Assembly (NCBI GenBank): GCA_963837945.1
Contig: CAWIQD010000003.1
Location: 1 to 64,000 of the forward strand
Direction of reading: 5' to 3'
Origin: CAVUBL01 sp963837945
Lineage (GTDB): Bacteria; Acidobacteriota; Thermoanaerobaculia; Multivoradales; DATKCC01
DNA: 64,000 bases
Shown here in pieces: positions 8,684 to 16,519 of the stretch (the first letter of the stretch is position 1; every line of letters begins with the position of its first letter). Below the pieces are notes generated by a model. That model did no database searches and had not been told where the DNA came from. It was given only the letters and a program-made list of their open reading frames with translations. A program made the translations under genes and the position numbers.

Positions 8684-10965
8684 CCGGTCGCTGGGCCGTC
8701 TGGATCGATACCGGCGGGACCTTCACGGACGCCCTCGGGCGCGACCCGGAAGGCAAGCTCTCGCGGGTCAAGGTGCTGTCCTCGAGCGCGCTCCGCGGCC
8801 GGGTGCGCTCCGAGCTCGGCGACGGGCGCCTGGTGGTCGAGGCCTCCTGGACACCCCCGGAGCGAGTCTCCGAAGGCGCCGAGCCGCTCCTCGCGGGCTG
8901 CGCGCTGCGCTGGCTCGGCGGCGGGGGAGCGGAGGAGCCCGAGGCGACGGTCGCGGGCTGGGACCCGGCAGCCGGCGTGCTCCGCCTCGCCGGCGGCTCC
9001 CGGTCGTCGCGGACGCCGGAGGGCTCGGACCTGGCGAGCCGGGTGTTCGAGATCCGCTCGCCGGAGGACGCGCCGGTGCTCGCCGCGCGGCTCCTCACCG
9101 GCACCCCCCAGGAACGGCTCCTGCCCGCGATGGACCTCCGCCTCGCCACCACCCGGGGCACCAACGCCCTGCTCGAGCGCACGGGGGCGCCGACCGCCCT
9201 GTTCGTGACCCGCGGCCTCGGCGACCTGCTCGAGATCGGAGACCAGGCGCGGCCGGACCTCTTCGCCCTGGCGGTGGAGAAGCCGCGACCGCTCTACCGC
9301 GCGGCGGTCGAGGTGCCCGAGCGGCTGGCGGCGGACGGCACCGTGCTGGTTCCTCTGGCGGCGGCGCTCGAGGCGGGGGCCCTGGACGAGGCGATCTCGG
9401 GCCTGCTCGCGGCCGGGGTCCGAAGCGCCGCCGTGGCGCTCCTCCACAGCTACCTCCGGCCCGACCACGAGCGCCTGCTGGCCCGCCGGCTGGAGGCGGC
9501 GGGGTTCACCCACGTCTCGCTCTCGGCCGAGCTCGCGCCGCTCATCAAGATCCTGCCGCGGGCCGAGACGGCGGTGGTCGACGCCTACCTGGCGCCGGTC
9601 ATCGGCGGCTATCTCGAGCGCGTCGGCCGCGCTCTTCCGGCGGGCGCCGGGCTACACGTCATGACCAGCGCCGGCGGGCTGGTCTCGGCCGGCGAGTACC
9701 GGGCCAAGGACAGCCTCCTCTCGGGACCCGCCGGCGGCGTGGTGGGTGCGGCGGAGGCGGGAGCGCGCGCCGGCCTCGCGCGCGTGATCACCTTCGACAT
9801 GGGCGGCACCAGCACCGACGTCGCCCGCTTCGACGGCGCCTACGAGTACCTCTTCGAGCACCGGGTGGGCGACGCGCGGCTGGTCGCGCCGGCACTCGCC
9901 ATCGAGACGGTGGCGGCCGGCGGCGGCTCGGTCTGCCGGTTCGCCGCGGGCCGCCTCCTGGTCGGCCCGGAGAGCGCCGGCGCCGCGCCGGGACCGGCCT
10001 GCTACGGCGCCGGCGGCCCGCTCACCCTGACCGACGTCAACCTCCTGCTCGGGCGGCTCGACCCGGAGCGCTTCGGTATCCCGGTCGACCGGAACGCGGC
10101 CGAGCGGCGGCTCGCCGAGCTCGCGGGGTCGATCGAGACCGAGCGCGGCGAGGCGACCGAGCGCGAGGCGCTCCTCGCCGGCTGCCTGGCGATCGCCGAC
10201 GAGCGCATGGCGGACGCGGTGCGCCGGATCTCGGTGCGCCGCGGCTACGATCCGTCGGAGCACGCCCTGGTCGCGTTCGGCGGCGCCGGCGGTCAGCACG
10301 CCTGCTCCCTGGCCGAGCTCCTGGGGATCGAGCGGGTCCTGGTGCCGCCGGACGCCGGCCTCCTGAGCGCCCTGGGGCTCGGCTCGGCGGTCGTCGAGCG
10401 CTTCGCCCAGCGCCAGGTGCTCGCGCCCCTCGCGGAGATCGCCGGAGAGCTCGAAGGGCGGCTCGAGGCGCTCGCGGCGGAAGCGGTCGAGGCCGTCCGG
10501 CGCGAGGGCGTGCCCGCAGACGAGGTCGTCGTGCGCCGGCGGATCGCCCATCTCCGCCTCGCCGGCCAGGAGACGACCCTGCCGGTCGAGGCCGCGCCCG
10601 GCACCGACGTGGCCGGGGCGTTCGCGGCCGCCTACCGGGAGCTCTACGGCTACCCGCCGCCCGCGCGGCCGGTCGAGGTCGAGTCGCTACGGGTGGCGGC
10701 CTCCTCCCGGCCGCCGGGGCGCTCGGCGCCGGCGCCTCCCCCGGTCGCGCGGCGGGCGCACCCGCTCGCCGCCGGACGGGCCTGGTTCGCGGGCGGCTGG
10801 CGTGACGCGGCGGTTTTCGACCGCTCCGCGCTCGAGCCGGGCGACCGCCTCGCCGGTCCGGCCCTGGTGTTCGAGCGCCACGCGGCGACCGTGGTGCTCC
10901 CGGGGTGGGCGGCGGCGGTCGACGGCGGCGGGGCGCTCGTCCTCCGCCGCGGGGACGCCGGATAG
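8680..10965 (+). CDS. hyuA: Hydantoinase/oxoprolinase subunit A
   Basis: About 761 residues. Two sugar-kinase-like ATP-binding motifs are present: WIDTGGTFTDALGRD at the N terminus and ITFDMGGTSTDVARFDG near residue 375. Other family blocks are RLATTRGTNALLERTGAPTALFVTRGLGDLLEIG and HALVAFGGAGGQHACSLAELLGIERVLVPPDAGLLSALG. It is the ATP-hydrolysing subunit that, with HyuB, opens 5-oxoproline, hydantoin or related rings (or carboxylates ketones). No ATG, GTG or TTG lies in frame near the expected N terminus. CTG 8680, overlapping the previous stop as CTGA and 9 nt after GCGAGG, is the best start; a small sequence error is the alternative. Confidence 0.88.
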   Translation: MTGRWAVWIDTGGTFTDALGRDPEGKLSRVKVLSSSALRGRVRSELGDGRLVVEASWTPPERVSEGAEPLLAGCALRWLGGGGAEEPEATVAGWDPAAGVLRLAGGSRSSRTPEGSDLASRVFEIRSPEDAPVLAARLLTGTPQERLLPAMDLRLATTRGTNALLERTGAPTALFVTRGLGDLLEIGDQARPDLFALAVEKPRPLYRAAVEVPERLAADGTVLVPLAAALEAGALDEAISGLLAAGVRSAAVALLHSYLRPDHERLLARRLEAAGFTHVSLSAELAPLIKILPRAETAVVDAYLAPVIGGYLERVGRALPAGAGLHVMTSAGGLVSAGEYRAKDSLLSGPAGGVVGAAEAGARAGLARVITFDMGGTSTDVARFDGAYEYLFEHRVGDARLVAPALAIETVAAGGGSVCRFAAGRLLVGPESAGAAPGPACYGAGGPLTLTDVNLLLGRLDPERFGIPVDRNAAERRLAELAGSIETERGEATEREALLAGCLAIADERMADAVRRISVRRGYDPSEHALVAFGGAGGQHACSLAELLGIERVLVPPDAGLLSALGLGSAVVERFAQRQVLAPLAEIAGELEGRLEALAAEAVEAVRREGVPADEVVVRRRIAHLRLAGQETTLPVEAAPGTDVAGAFAAAYRELYGYPPPARPVEVESLRVAASSRPPGRSAPAPPPVARRAHPLAAGRAWFAGGWRDAAVFDRSALEPGDRLAGPALVFERHAATVVLPGWAAAVDGGGALVLRRGDAG

Positions 10966-10976
10966 GATCGGGCATC

Positions 10977-12548
10977 GTGACCGAGCCCAACACGCCCGCG
11001 GCGGTCGTCGAGGAGCTGTTCACCGCCCGCTTCGAGGCGATCGCCCGGGAGATGGGGGAGCTCCTGCGGCGCACCGCGCTCTCGACCAACGTCAAGGAGC
11101 GGCTCGACTTCTCGTGCGCGCTTCTCGACCCGGCCGGGGAGCTGGTGGTCAACGCCCCGCACATCCCGGTCCACCTGGGCGCGCTCGGCCTGTGCGTGCG
11201 CACCGTCGCCCGCGAGCTCGACCTCGTGCCGGGCGACGTGGCGGTCACCAACAGCCCGGCGTTCGGCGGCTCCCATCTGCCGGACGTGACGGTGATCACT
11301 CCCGTCTTCGCGCCGGGCGGGCAGGACTCCCGGCCACCGCTGCTGGGCTACGTCGCGAGCCGCGCCCACCACGCCGAGATCGGCGGCACGCGCCCCGGGT
11401 CGATGCCGCCGGACGCCCGCTGCCTGGCGGAGGAGGGCGTCGTGATCCCGCCGATTCGGCTGGTCGCCGCCGGCGAGCCGCGCTGGGACCGGATCCGCCG
11501 CCTGCTGTCGCAAGGGCCCCATCCGAGCCGGGCGGTCGACGAGAACCTGGCCGATCTCGGAGCCGCGGTGGCGGCCAACCACCGGGGCGCCGAGTCCCTC
11601 GTGGCCCTGGTCGCCGAGCACGGCCGCGAGGTCGTCGCCGAGCAGATGAGGGTCCTCGCCGGGCGCGCCGCGACCCGGCTGTCCGAGGCCCTCGAGCGCC
11701 TCGGGGACGGCCTGTACCGGGCCGAGGAACGGCTCGACGACGGGACGCCTCTGGCGGCGGCGATCGAGGTCGCGGGGGGCCGGGCACGGATCTCTTTCGC
11801 CGGCTCGGGTCCGGTCCACCCGGGCAACTTGAACGCCACGCCCGCGGTGGTGCGCAGCGCGGTGCTCTACGTGCTCCGCCTGCTGGTCGAGGGGCCGCTG
11901 CCGCTCAACGAAGGGCTGCTCCGCCCAGTCGAGCTCGCGATCCCGCGCGGCTTGCTCAACCCCGAGTTTCCGACCGACCCCCGGCGCGCGCCGGCCGTGG
12001 TCGGGGGCAACGTCGAGACCAGCCAGCGGCTGGTCGACACGCTCCTCCGGGCCCTCGGGGTCGCGGCCTGCAGCCAGGGAACGATGAACAACGTGCTGTT
12101 CGGAAACGCCTCGTTCGGCTACTACGAGACCGTGTGCGGCGGCTGCGGCGCCACGCCCGGCGCCGACGGTGCCTCGGCGGTCCACAGTCACATGACCAAC
12201 ACCCGGATCACCGACCCGGAGGTCCTCGAGCGGCGCTACCCGGTGCGCCTCGAGCGCTTCGCCGTGCGCCGCGGCTCGGGCGGGGCGGGGCGCTTCCGGG
12301 GCGGCGACGGGGTGGTTCGGGAGCTCGCGTTCCTGGCGCCCGTCGCGCTCTCGATCCTGAGCCAGCACCGGGTCGAGCGCCCCTACGGCATGGCCGGCGG
12401 GAGCCCGGGCGCCCCGGGCCGCCAGCGGGTGATCCGGGCCGCGGGCGGCGCCCGCCTCGAGCTCGCGCCGGTCGACGGCTGCGAGCTCGAGCCGGGCGAC
12501 CGCCTGGTGCTCGAGACCCCCGGTGGCGGGGGATGGGGGAGCCCGTGA
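10977..12548 (+). CDS. hyuB: Hydantoinase/oxoprolinase subunit B
   Basis: 523 residues from GTG 10977, 11 bp after hyuA. Typical HyuB blocks: ARFEAIAREMGELLRRTALSTNVKERLDFSCALLDPAGELVVNAPHIPVHLGALG, GDVAVTNSPAFGGSHLPDVTVITPVF, ASRAHHAEIGGTRPGSMPPDAR and YYETVCGGCGATPGADGASAVHSHMTNTRITDPEVLERRYPVRL. It is the metal-dependent catalytic partner of HyuA. TAGGAT lies 8 nt before the GTG and could serve as a secondary promoter. Substrate is not determined by the sequence. Confidence 0.9.
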   Translation: MTEPNTPAAVVEELFTARFEAIAREMGELLRRTALSTNVKERLDFSCALLDPAGELVVNAPHIPVHLGALGLCVRTVARELDLVPGDVAVTNSPAFGGSHLPDVTVITPVFAPGGQDSRPPLLGYVASRAHHAEIGGTRPGSMPPDARCLAEEGVVIPPIRLVAAGEPRWDRIRRLLSQGPHPSRAVDENLADLGAAVAANHRGAESLVALVAEHGREVVAEQMRVLAGRAATRLSEALERLGDGLYRAEERLDDGTPLAAAIEVAGGRARISFAGSGPVHPGNLNATPAVVRSAVLYVLRLLVEGPLPLNEGLLRPVELAIPRGLLNPEFPTDPRRAPAVVGGNVETSQRLVDTLLRALGVAACSQGTMNNVLFGNASFGYYETVCGGCGATPGADGASAVHSHMTNTRITDPEVLERRYPVRLERFAVRRGSGGAGRFRGGDGVVRELAFLAPVALSILSQHRVERPYGMAGGSPGAPGRQRVIRAAGGARLELAPVDGCELEPGDRLVLETPGGGGWGSP

Positions 12549-13846
12549 GGCGCTTCGCGTCGGTCGTCGTCTGGTCGGTCCTCGCCGCCGCCTTCATCGG
12601 CCCGGGGACGGTGACCACCTGCGCCCTGGCGGGCGCCTCGTACGGCACCGCGCTGCTCTGGGCACTCGGCTTCTCGACCGTCGCCACCCTGGTGCTCCAG
12701 GAGGCGAGCGCCCGGCTCACGGTGCGCTCCGGGCGGGACCTTGCGCGGGCGCTCCGCGAGAGCTACCACGGCGGCCCCGGAGGCGGAGCGATCCTGGTCC
12801 TGGTGCTGGGGGCGATCCTGGTGGGCAACGCGGCCTACCAGGCGGGAAACCTCCTGGGCGCGGCAGTCGGCGCGGAGCTGATCGTCGGCGTGGCGCGCTG
12901 GCAGCTCGCCCTGGCGGCCGGTGGGGTCGCAGCGCTGCTCCTCTGGGTCGGGGCGCCGCGAACGGTGGCCCGGCTGCTGGCGCTCCTCGTGGCGCTCATG
13001 GGCGTGGCCTTCCTGGTCACCGCCTCCCGGGTCCACCCGCCGGCCGCGGAGCTGCTCCGGGGGCTGGCCGTGCCGTCGATCCCCGAGGGCGCCGGGCTCC
13101 TGGTGCTCGGGCTGGTCGGAACGACGGTCGTGCCCTACAACCTCTTCCTGGGCTCGGGCCTGGCGGCCGGCCAGGAGCTCGCGGACGTGCGCTTCGGGCT
13201 CTCGGTCGCGGTCGTCCTCGGCGGGCTGATCTCGATGGGGGTGCTGGTGGTCGGCACCGCGACCGCCGGCCCCTTCTCCTTCGCCTCCGTCGCGGCCGCG
13301 CTCTCCGGGCGCCTCGGCGAGTGGGCCGGCCCGCTCTTCGGCTGGGGCCTGGCGGCGGCGGGCCTGTCGTCCGCCACCACGGCGCCGCTGGCGGCGGCCC
13401 TGACCGCCCGCGGGCTGTTCGGCGCCGGCGCCGGGGATCCCCGCTGGGGGCCCCGCTCCTGGCGCTACCGGGCGGTCTGGGGGGGCGTCCTCCTCTTCGG
13501 GCTCGGCTTCGGGGTGAGCGACGTCTCGCCGGTCCCGGCGATCGTCCTGGCGCAGGCGTTCAACGGCGTCGTCCTGCCGGTGGCGGCGATCTTCCTGTTG
13601 CTGGCGGTCAACGACCGGCGGCTACTCGGCGCCGGCGCGGTCAACGGCGCGTTCGCCAACGGCGTGACGGTCCTGGTCGTGGCGGTGACGGTGATCCTGG
13701 GTGCGGCCGGCGTGATGCGGGCGCTCTCGGCGTCGCTCGGCCTCGCCGCGCCCGGCGAACGGGTGCTCCTCGCGGCCGGCCTGGTCGCGGTCGCCGCCCT
13801 GGCGCCGCTGGTGACGCGGGCGGTCGTGCGGCGGCGGGTCGCCTGA
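12533..13846 (+). CDS. NRAMP-related transporter lacking canonical metal-site motifs
   Basis: 437 residues with about 11 membrane segments. NRAMP-fold landmarks are present: TM1 AAAFIGPGTVTTCALAGA, the QEASARLTVRSGRDLA element, and TM6 GLVGTTVVPYNLFLGSGLAAG. Canonical NRAMP metal transporters have DPGN in TM1 and MPH in TM6; here these are GPGT and VPY, so the Asp, Asn, Met and His ligands are gone. Manganese or iron transport is therefore unlikely. ATG 12533 overlaps hyuB; GTG 12545 overlapping the stop as GTGA is the alternative. Placement after hyuAB recalls the NRAMP-family ycsG gene among the B. subtilis oxoprolinase genes, so uptake of the hydantoinase substrate is a reasonable inference. 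Confidence 0.82.
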   Translation: MGEPVRRFASVVVWSVLAAAFIGPGTVTTCALAGASYGTALLWALGFSTVATLVLQEASARLTVRSGRDLARALRESYHGGPGGGAILVLVLGAILVGNAAYQAGNLLGAAVGAELIVGVARWQLALAAGGVAALLLWVGAPRTVARLLALLVALMGVAFLVTASRVHPPAAELLRGLAVPSIPEGAGLLVLGLVGTTVVPYNLFLGSGLAAGQELADVRFGLSVAVVLGGLISMGVLVVGTATAGPFSFASVAAALSGRLGEWAGPLFGWGLAAAGLSSATTAPLAAALTARGLFGAGAGDPRWGPRSWRYRAVWGGVLLFGLGFGVSDVSPVPAIVLAQAFNGVVLPVAAIFLLLAVNDRRLLGAGAVNGAFANGVTVLVVAVTVILGAAGVMRALSASLGLAAPGERVLLAAGLVAVAALAPLVTRAVVRRRVA

Positions 13847-13871
13847 GCGCTCCGGCGGGCCGGAGCGCTCA
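13844..13871. terminator. Perfect hairpin between convergent genes
   Basis: TGAGCGCTCCGG, loop CGGG, CCGGAGCGCTCA: a 12-bp perfect stem that includes the transporter stop codon and ends 3 bp before the stop of the convergent gene. There is no T-run on either side, so it may act as a bidirectional transcript 3' end rather than a classic intrinsic terminator. Confidence 0.55.
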
Positions 13872-13874
13872 GGC

Positions 13875-14543
13875 TCACTGGAGCTCGACCCGCAGGTCGC
13901 CGACGCCGCTGTCGAGCTCGATGGTGGCGGTACCCGGACCGTCCTTCCACTTGAGGGCGCCGCCCACGAACCCGTGGCCCTGAGTCGTGTGGCCGCCGAC
14001 CACCAGGTCGACCTCGCCCACCCCGGTGTCCATGTCGACCGACCGGACCGCCTTCTCGGGCGCGACGACCGAGATCTCGCCGACGCCGAGGTCCACCTCC
14101 AGGTCGCCTTCGAGGCCGCGGATCGACACCTCGCCCACCCCCATGTCGACCTCGAGACCGAGACCGCGGGGAACGAGCAGGTGGGCCTTGACCGAGAGCC
14201 CGCGGTCGCGGAGCTTCGGCCAGTCGGTCACCTCGATGCCCAGGCGCGAGCCGCTCTTGCGAATCTCGAGGTCGATCGAGCGAGCGACCTCGCGGCAGTG
14301 CTCCTCGTGGGCCTCGTCGCAGAGCACGGCGACCTCGACCCGGACCGAGTCGCCGTCGGTCGCCTCGGCGTCGAGCTCGCCGACCTGGGAGTGGAATCCG
14401 ACCTGGCGGGCGCCGTCGACGGCGAGGTCCTGGCTGAGCGTACGCACCGTGACGTCGGCGCGCGCGGCGGCGGGCCCGAGGCCGGCCAGCAGGAGGCCGG
14501 CGAAGAGGGCCGGGACGTGACGCAACGCAGGGCAGCGTGGCAT
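13875..14543 (-). CDS. Secreted DUF4097-like putative adhesin
   Basis: 222 residues from ATG 14543 (MPRCPALRHVPALFAGLLLAGLG, a signal peptide ending near ARA). The rest is a right-handed-beta-like series of short strands with repeated Gly-Val-Gly turns: VDMGVGEVSIRGLEG, VDLGVGEISVVAPE, MDTGVGEVDLVVGG and ELDSGVGDLRVEL. Repeating strand-turn units of this kind are seen in the DUF4097 putative adhesin family. Only the strand-repeat pattern supports this. A C-D-E-A-H-E-E-H-C segment gives one likely disulfide (two Cys). Convergent with the transporter gene. Confidence 0.6.
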   Translation of the reverse strand: MPRCPALRHVPALFAGLLLAGLGPAAARADVTVRTLSQDLAVDGARQVGFHSQVGELDAEATDGDSVRVEVAVLCDEAHEEHCREVARSIDLEIRKSGSRLGIEVTDWPKLRDRGLSVKAHLLVPRGLGLEVDMGVGEVSIRGLEGDLEVDLGVGEISVVAPEKAVRSVDMDTGVGEVDLVVGGHTTQGHGFVGGALKWKDGPGTATIELDSGVGDLRVELQ

Positions 14544-14635
14544 GATGAGATCTCCCAGGTGGTGAGGTGATCGCTTCCTTCGGGCGATCCTACGACGCAC
14601 GCCGGCAAAAGGTTCCAAGCGGAGGCTCGCGGACC

Positions 14636-16126
14636 ATGATCTCCTGCCACTCCGAAGCCCGCTTCGACCTCGGCCGGCGGACCGCGGGGCTCCTCGCGAC
14701 GTTCGCGGCGGCGGCCGCGCTCGCCGCCTGCCCCACCCGGCCGCCGGCGGTCGCGCCGCAGCTCTCCCTCCTTTCGACCGACCAGGAGATCGACCTGGGC
14801 CGCCAGGGCGACCTGGAGATCCTGGCGGCGGTCGGGGAGTACCCGGACGCGGCGCTCCGGGCGTACGTCTCGCGGGTCGGGCTGCGGCTCGCGGCGGTCT
14901 CGGAGCGCCCGGACCTGCCCTGGACCTTCAAGGTTCTCGACGACCCGTCGGCCGACGCCTTCGCCCTGCCCGGCGGCTTCGTCTACCTGACGCGCGGCTG
15001 CCTCGCCTACCTGTCGTCGGAGGCCGAGATGGCGGCGGTGCTCGGCCACGAGATCGGACACGTCATCGGCCGGCACGGCGTCGAGCCCCTGAGCCGGGCG
15101 GAGATGGCCGAGGTCGCCTCGGCGGCGAGCCGTCTCCTCACGGCGGGCCCGGCGGGCCCGGCGGGCGACGCGCAGGCTTCCCAGCCCGGGCTCGGACGCC
15201 TGTTCCTCAAGTTCAGCCAGGACGACGAGCGCCAGGCGGACGACTTCGGCTACCGCTACCTCGAACGCACCGGCTACGACTCGCGGGCGATGGTGACGGC
15301 GTTCCAGGTGCTCGAGCAGGTGAGCGGGGGTCCTCCCGCCGGCCGGCTGCCGGACTGGTCGACCATTCACCCGGACCCGACCGACCGTCTGGCGATCGTC
15401 CAGGCCGAGATCGCCGCGGCGCCCCCGGATCTCCGGGGGACGACGATGGAGCGGGCGGCCTACCTCGGCCGGATCGACGGCCTCGTCTTCGGCGAGGACC
15501 CGCGACGGGGGTTCTTCGAGGGCGAGACCTTCTTCGATCCCCGGCTCGCCGTCCAGATCCGCTTCCCGCCGGGCTGGGCGACCAGCCACCTGGCGGGCAC
15601 GGTCGGCGCCGTCAGCCCCCGGCAGGATGCGGCGGTCACGCTCTCGCCGGCGCCCGGCGGCTCGCCGGCCGAGGCGGCGCGGCGCTTCTTCGCCCAGGAG
15701 GGCGTCGATCCGGGGAGCGCTCGGCGGGACTCGATCGGCGGGCTGCCGGGGGAGGCGAGCGCTTTCCGCAGCGAGCGTGGCCAGTCCGCGCCGGTGGCCG
15801 GGCTGGTGGCGTTCACCACCGCCGGCGAGCGGGTCTTCCAGCTCCTCGGCTACTCGCTGGCGGACCGCTACCCGCGCTACCAGGCGGAGATCTCCGCCTC
15901 GCTCGCGAGCTTCGGCCGGCTGACGGATCCCCGCTACCTGGGCGTCCAGCCGGGCCGGATCGCGCTGGTCGAGGTGCCGCGGGCGCTGACGCTCGACGAG
16001 CTCCAGGCGGCCCACCCGTCGACGGTGCCGCTCGCGACCCTCGCGCTCCTCAACCACCTGGACCCCGGGGCCACCCTGCCCGCCGGCACCGCGGCCAAGA
16101 CGGTCGTCGGCGGGCACCTTCCCTGA
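14636..16126 (+). CDS. M48-family zinc metallopeptidase lipoprotein
   Basis: 496 residues from ATG 14636, with GGAGG 10 nt upstream; an in-frame ATG at 14567 is less likely. The N terminus is a lipoprotein signal ending in LAAC. The M48 catalytic core shows LGHEIGHVIGRH (H138-E-x-x-H) and the downstream third-ligand region DDERQADDFGYRYLERTGYD. Then come DWSTIHPDPTDRLAIV and a C-terminal region ending in a LysM-like segment (VEVPRALTLDELQAAHPSTVPLATLALLNHLDPGATLPAG). Resembles BepA/YfgC-type periplasmic proteases that act on outer-membrane proteins. Tetratricopeptide repeats of BepA are not evident, so the role is inferred. Confidence 0.88.
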   Translation: MISCHSEARFDLGRRTAGLLATFAAAAALAACPTRPPAVAPQLSLLSTDQEIDLGRQGDLEILAAVGEYPDAALRAYVSRVGLRLAAVSERPDLPWTFKVLDDPSADAFALPGGFVYLTRGCLAYLSSEAEMAAVLGHEIGHVIGRHGVEPLSRAEMAEVASAASRLLTAGPAGPAGDAQASQPGLGRLFLKFSQDDERQADDFGYRYLERTGYDSRAMVTAFQVLEQVSGGPPAGRLPDWSTIHPDPTDRLAIVQAEIAAAPPDLRGTTMERAAYLGRIDGLVFGEDPRRGFFEGETFFDPRLAVQIRFPPGWATSHLAGTVGAVSPRQDAAVTLSPAPGGSPAEAARRFFAQEGVDPGSARRDSIGGLPGEASAFRSERGQSAPVAGLVAFTTAGERVFQLLGYSLADRYPRYQAEISASLASFGRLTDPRYLGVQPGRIALVEVPRALTLDELQAAHPSTVPLATLALLNHLDPGATLPAGTAAKTVVGGHLP

Positions 16127-16152
16127 GCCCGGGCCTCCCGGGTAGAGCGCAC

Positions 16153-16191
16153 CAAGAAAAAGTGGCCGGGTCGCCTTGCGGCGGCCCGGCC
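16153..16191 (-). terminator. Intrinsic terminator, leftward
   Basis: Read leftward, GGCCGGGCCGCC, loop GCAA, GGCGACCCGGCC (12 pairs with one G-T) is followed by ACTTTTTCTT. It would end the small leftward transcript that starts near 16455. Read rightward the hairpin lies 38 bp after the M48 stop but has no T-run. Confidence 0.75.
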
Positions 16192-16275
16192 TTCAGGGTG
16201 CGGAGCCGAGGAGCCGAGCGGCTCTCCGGTCCGTCGGTCGGATCTTGCCCGTTCCGGGGGCGACGCGCCGGCTCG

Positions 16276-16377
16276 CTACTTGGCCTTTCCGACGATCTTC
16301 ACGTGGTCCTGGAGCTCGAGGTGGTCGGCGCCGTCGTGGGCCGTGTGGCTAACGGTCACCGTCGGAGGCGTCGGTAT
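16276..16377 (-). CDS. Candidate 33-residue small protein (possible ATA start)
   Basis: A short leftward frame ending TAG at 16276. It lies inside a compact transcription unit with its own promoter (16462-16490) and terminator (16153-16191). A perfect Shine-Dalgarno, GGAGGAG, stands 6 nt before codon ATA at 16377. Read from there the peptide is IPTPPTVTVSHTAHDGADHL followed by ELQDHVKIVGKAK. No ATG lies at that position; a GTG 18 nt further on would be badly spaced. Either an AUA start (rare), a miscalled base (ATG to ATA), or an untranslated RNA explains this. I do not recognise the peptide; it is hydrophilic, with no signal or membrane segment. Confidence 0.35.
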   Translation of the reverse strand: MPTPPTVTVSHTAHDGADHLELQDHVKIVGKAK

Positions 16378-16461
16378 GGGGTTCTCCTCCGAGCCATCGA
16401 GCCATCTCGCACGGGGTGGATGAGCACCCAAGCGAATAGAGCCATCCCAATAAGCAGATAC

Positions 16462-16490
16462 AGTATGCGGACCTCGCCCCGGCTTGTCAA
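16462..16490 (-). promoter_or_regulatory. Sigma-70-type promoter, leftward
   Basis: TTGACA (16490-16485), a 17-bp spacer, then CATACT (16467-16462), which matches TATAAT at four of six positions. The -35 is a perfect consensus. Predicted transcript starts near 16455 and runs about 300 nt to the terminator at 16153. It lies just downstream of the VWA gene stop (16520), so it does not serve that gene. Confidence 0.6.
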
Positions 16491-16519
16491 GCCGACCCGG
16501 GAAGGGGCGCGAGGCGGTG

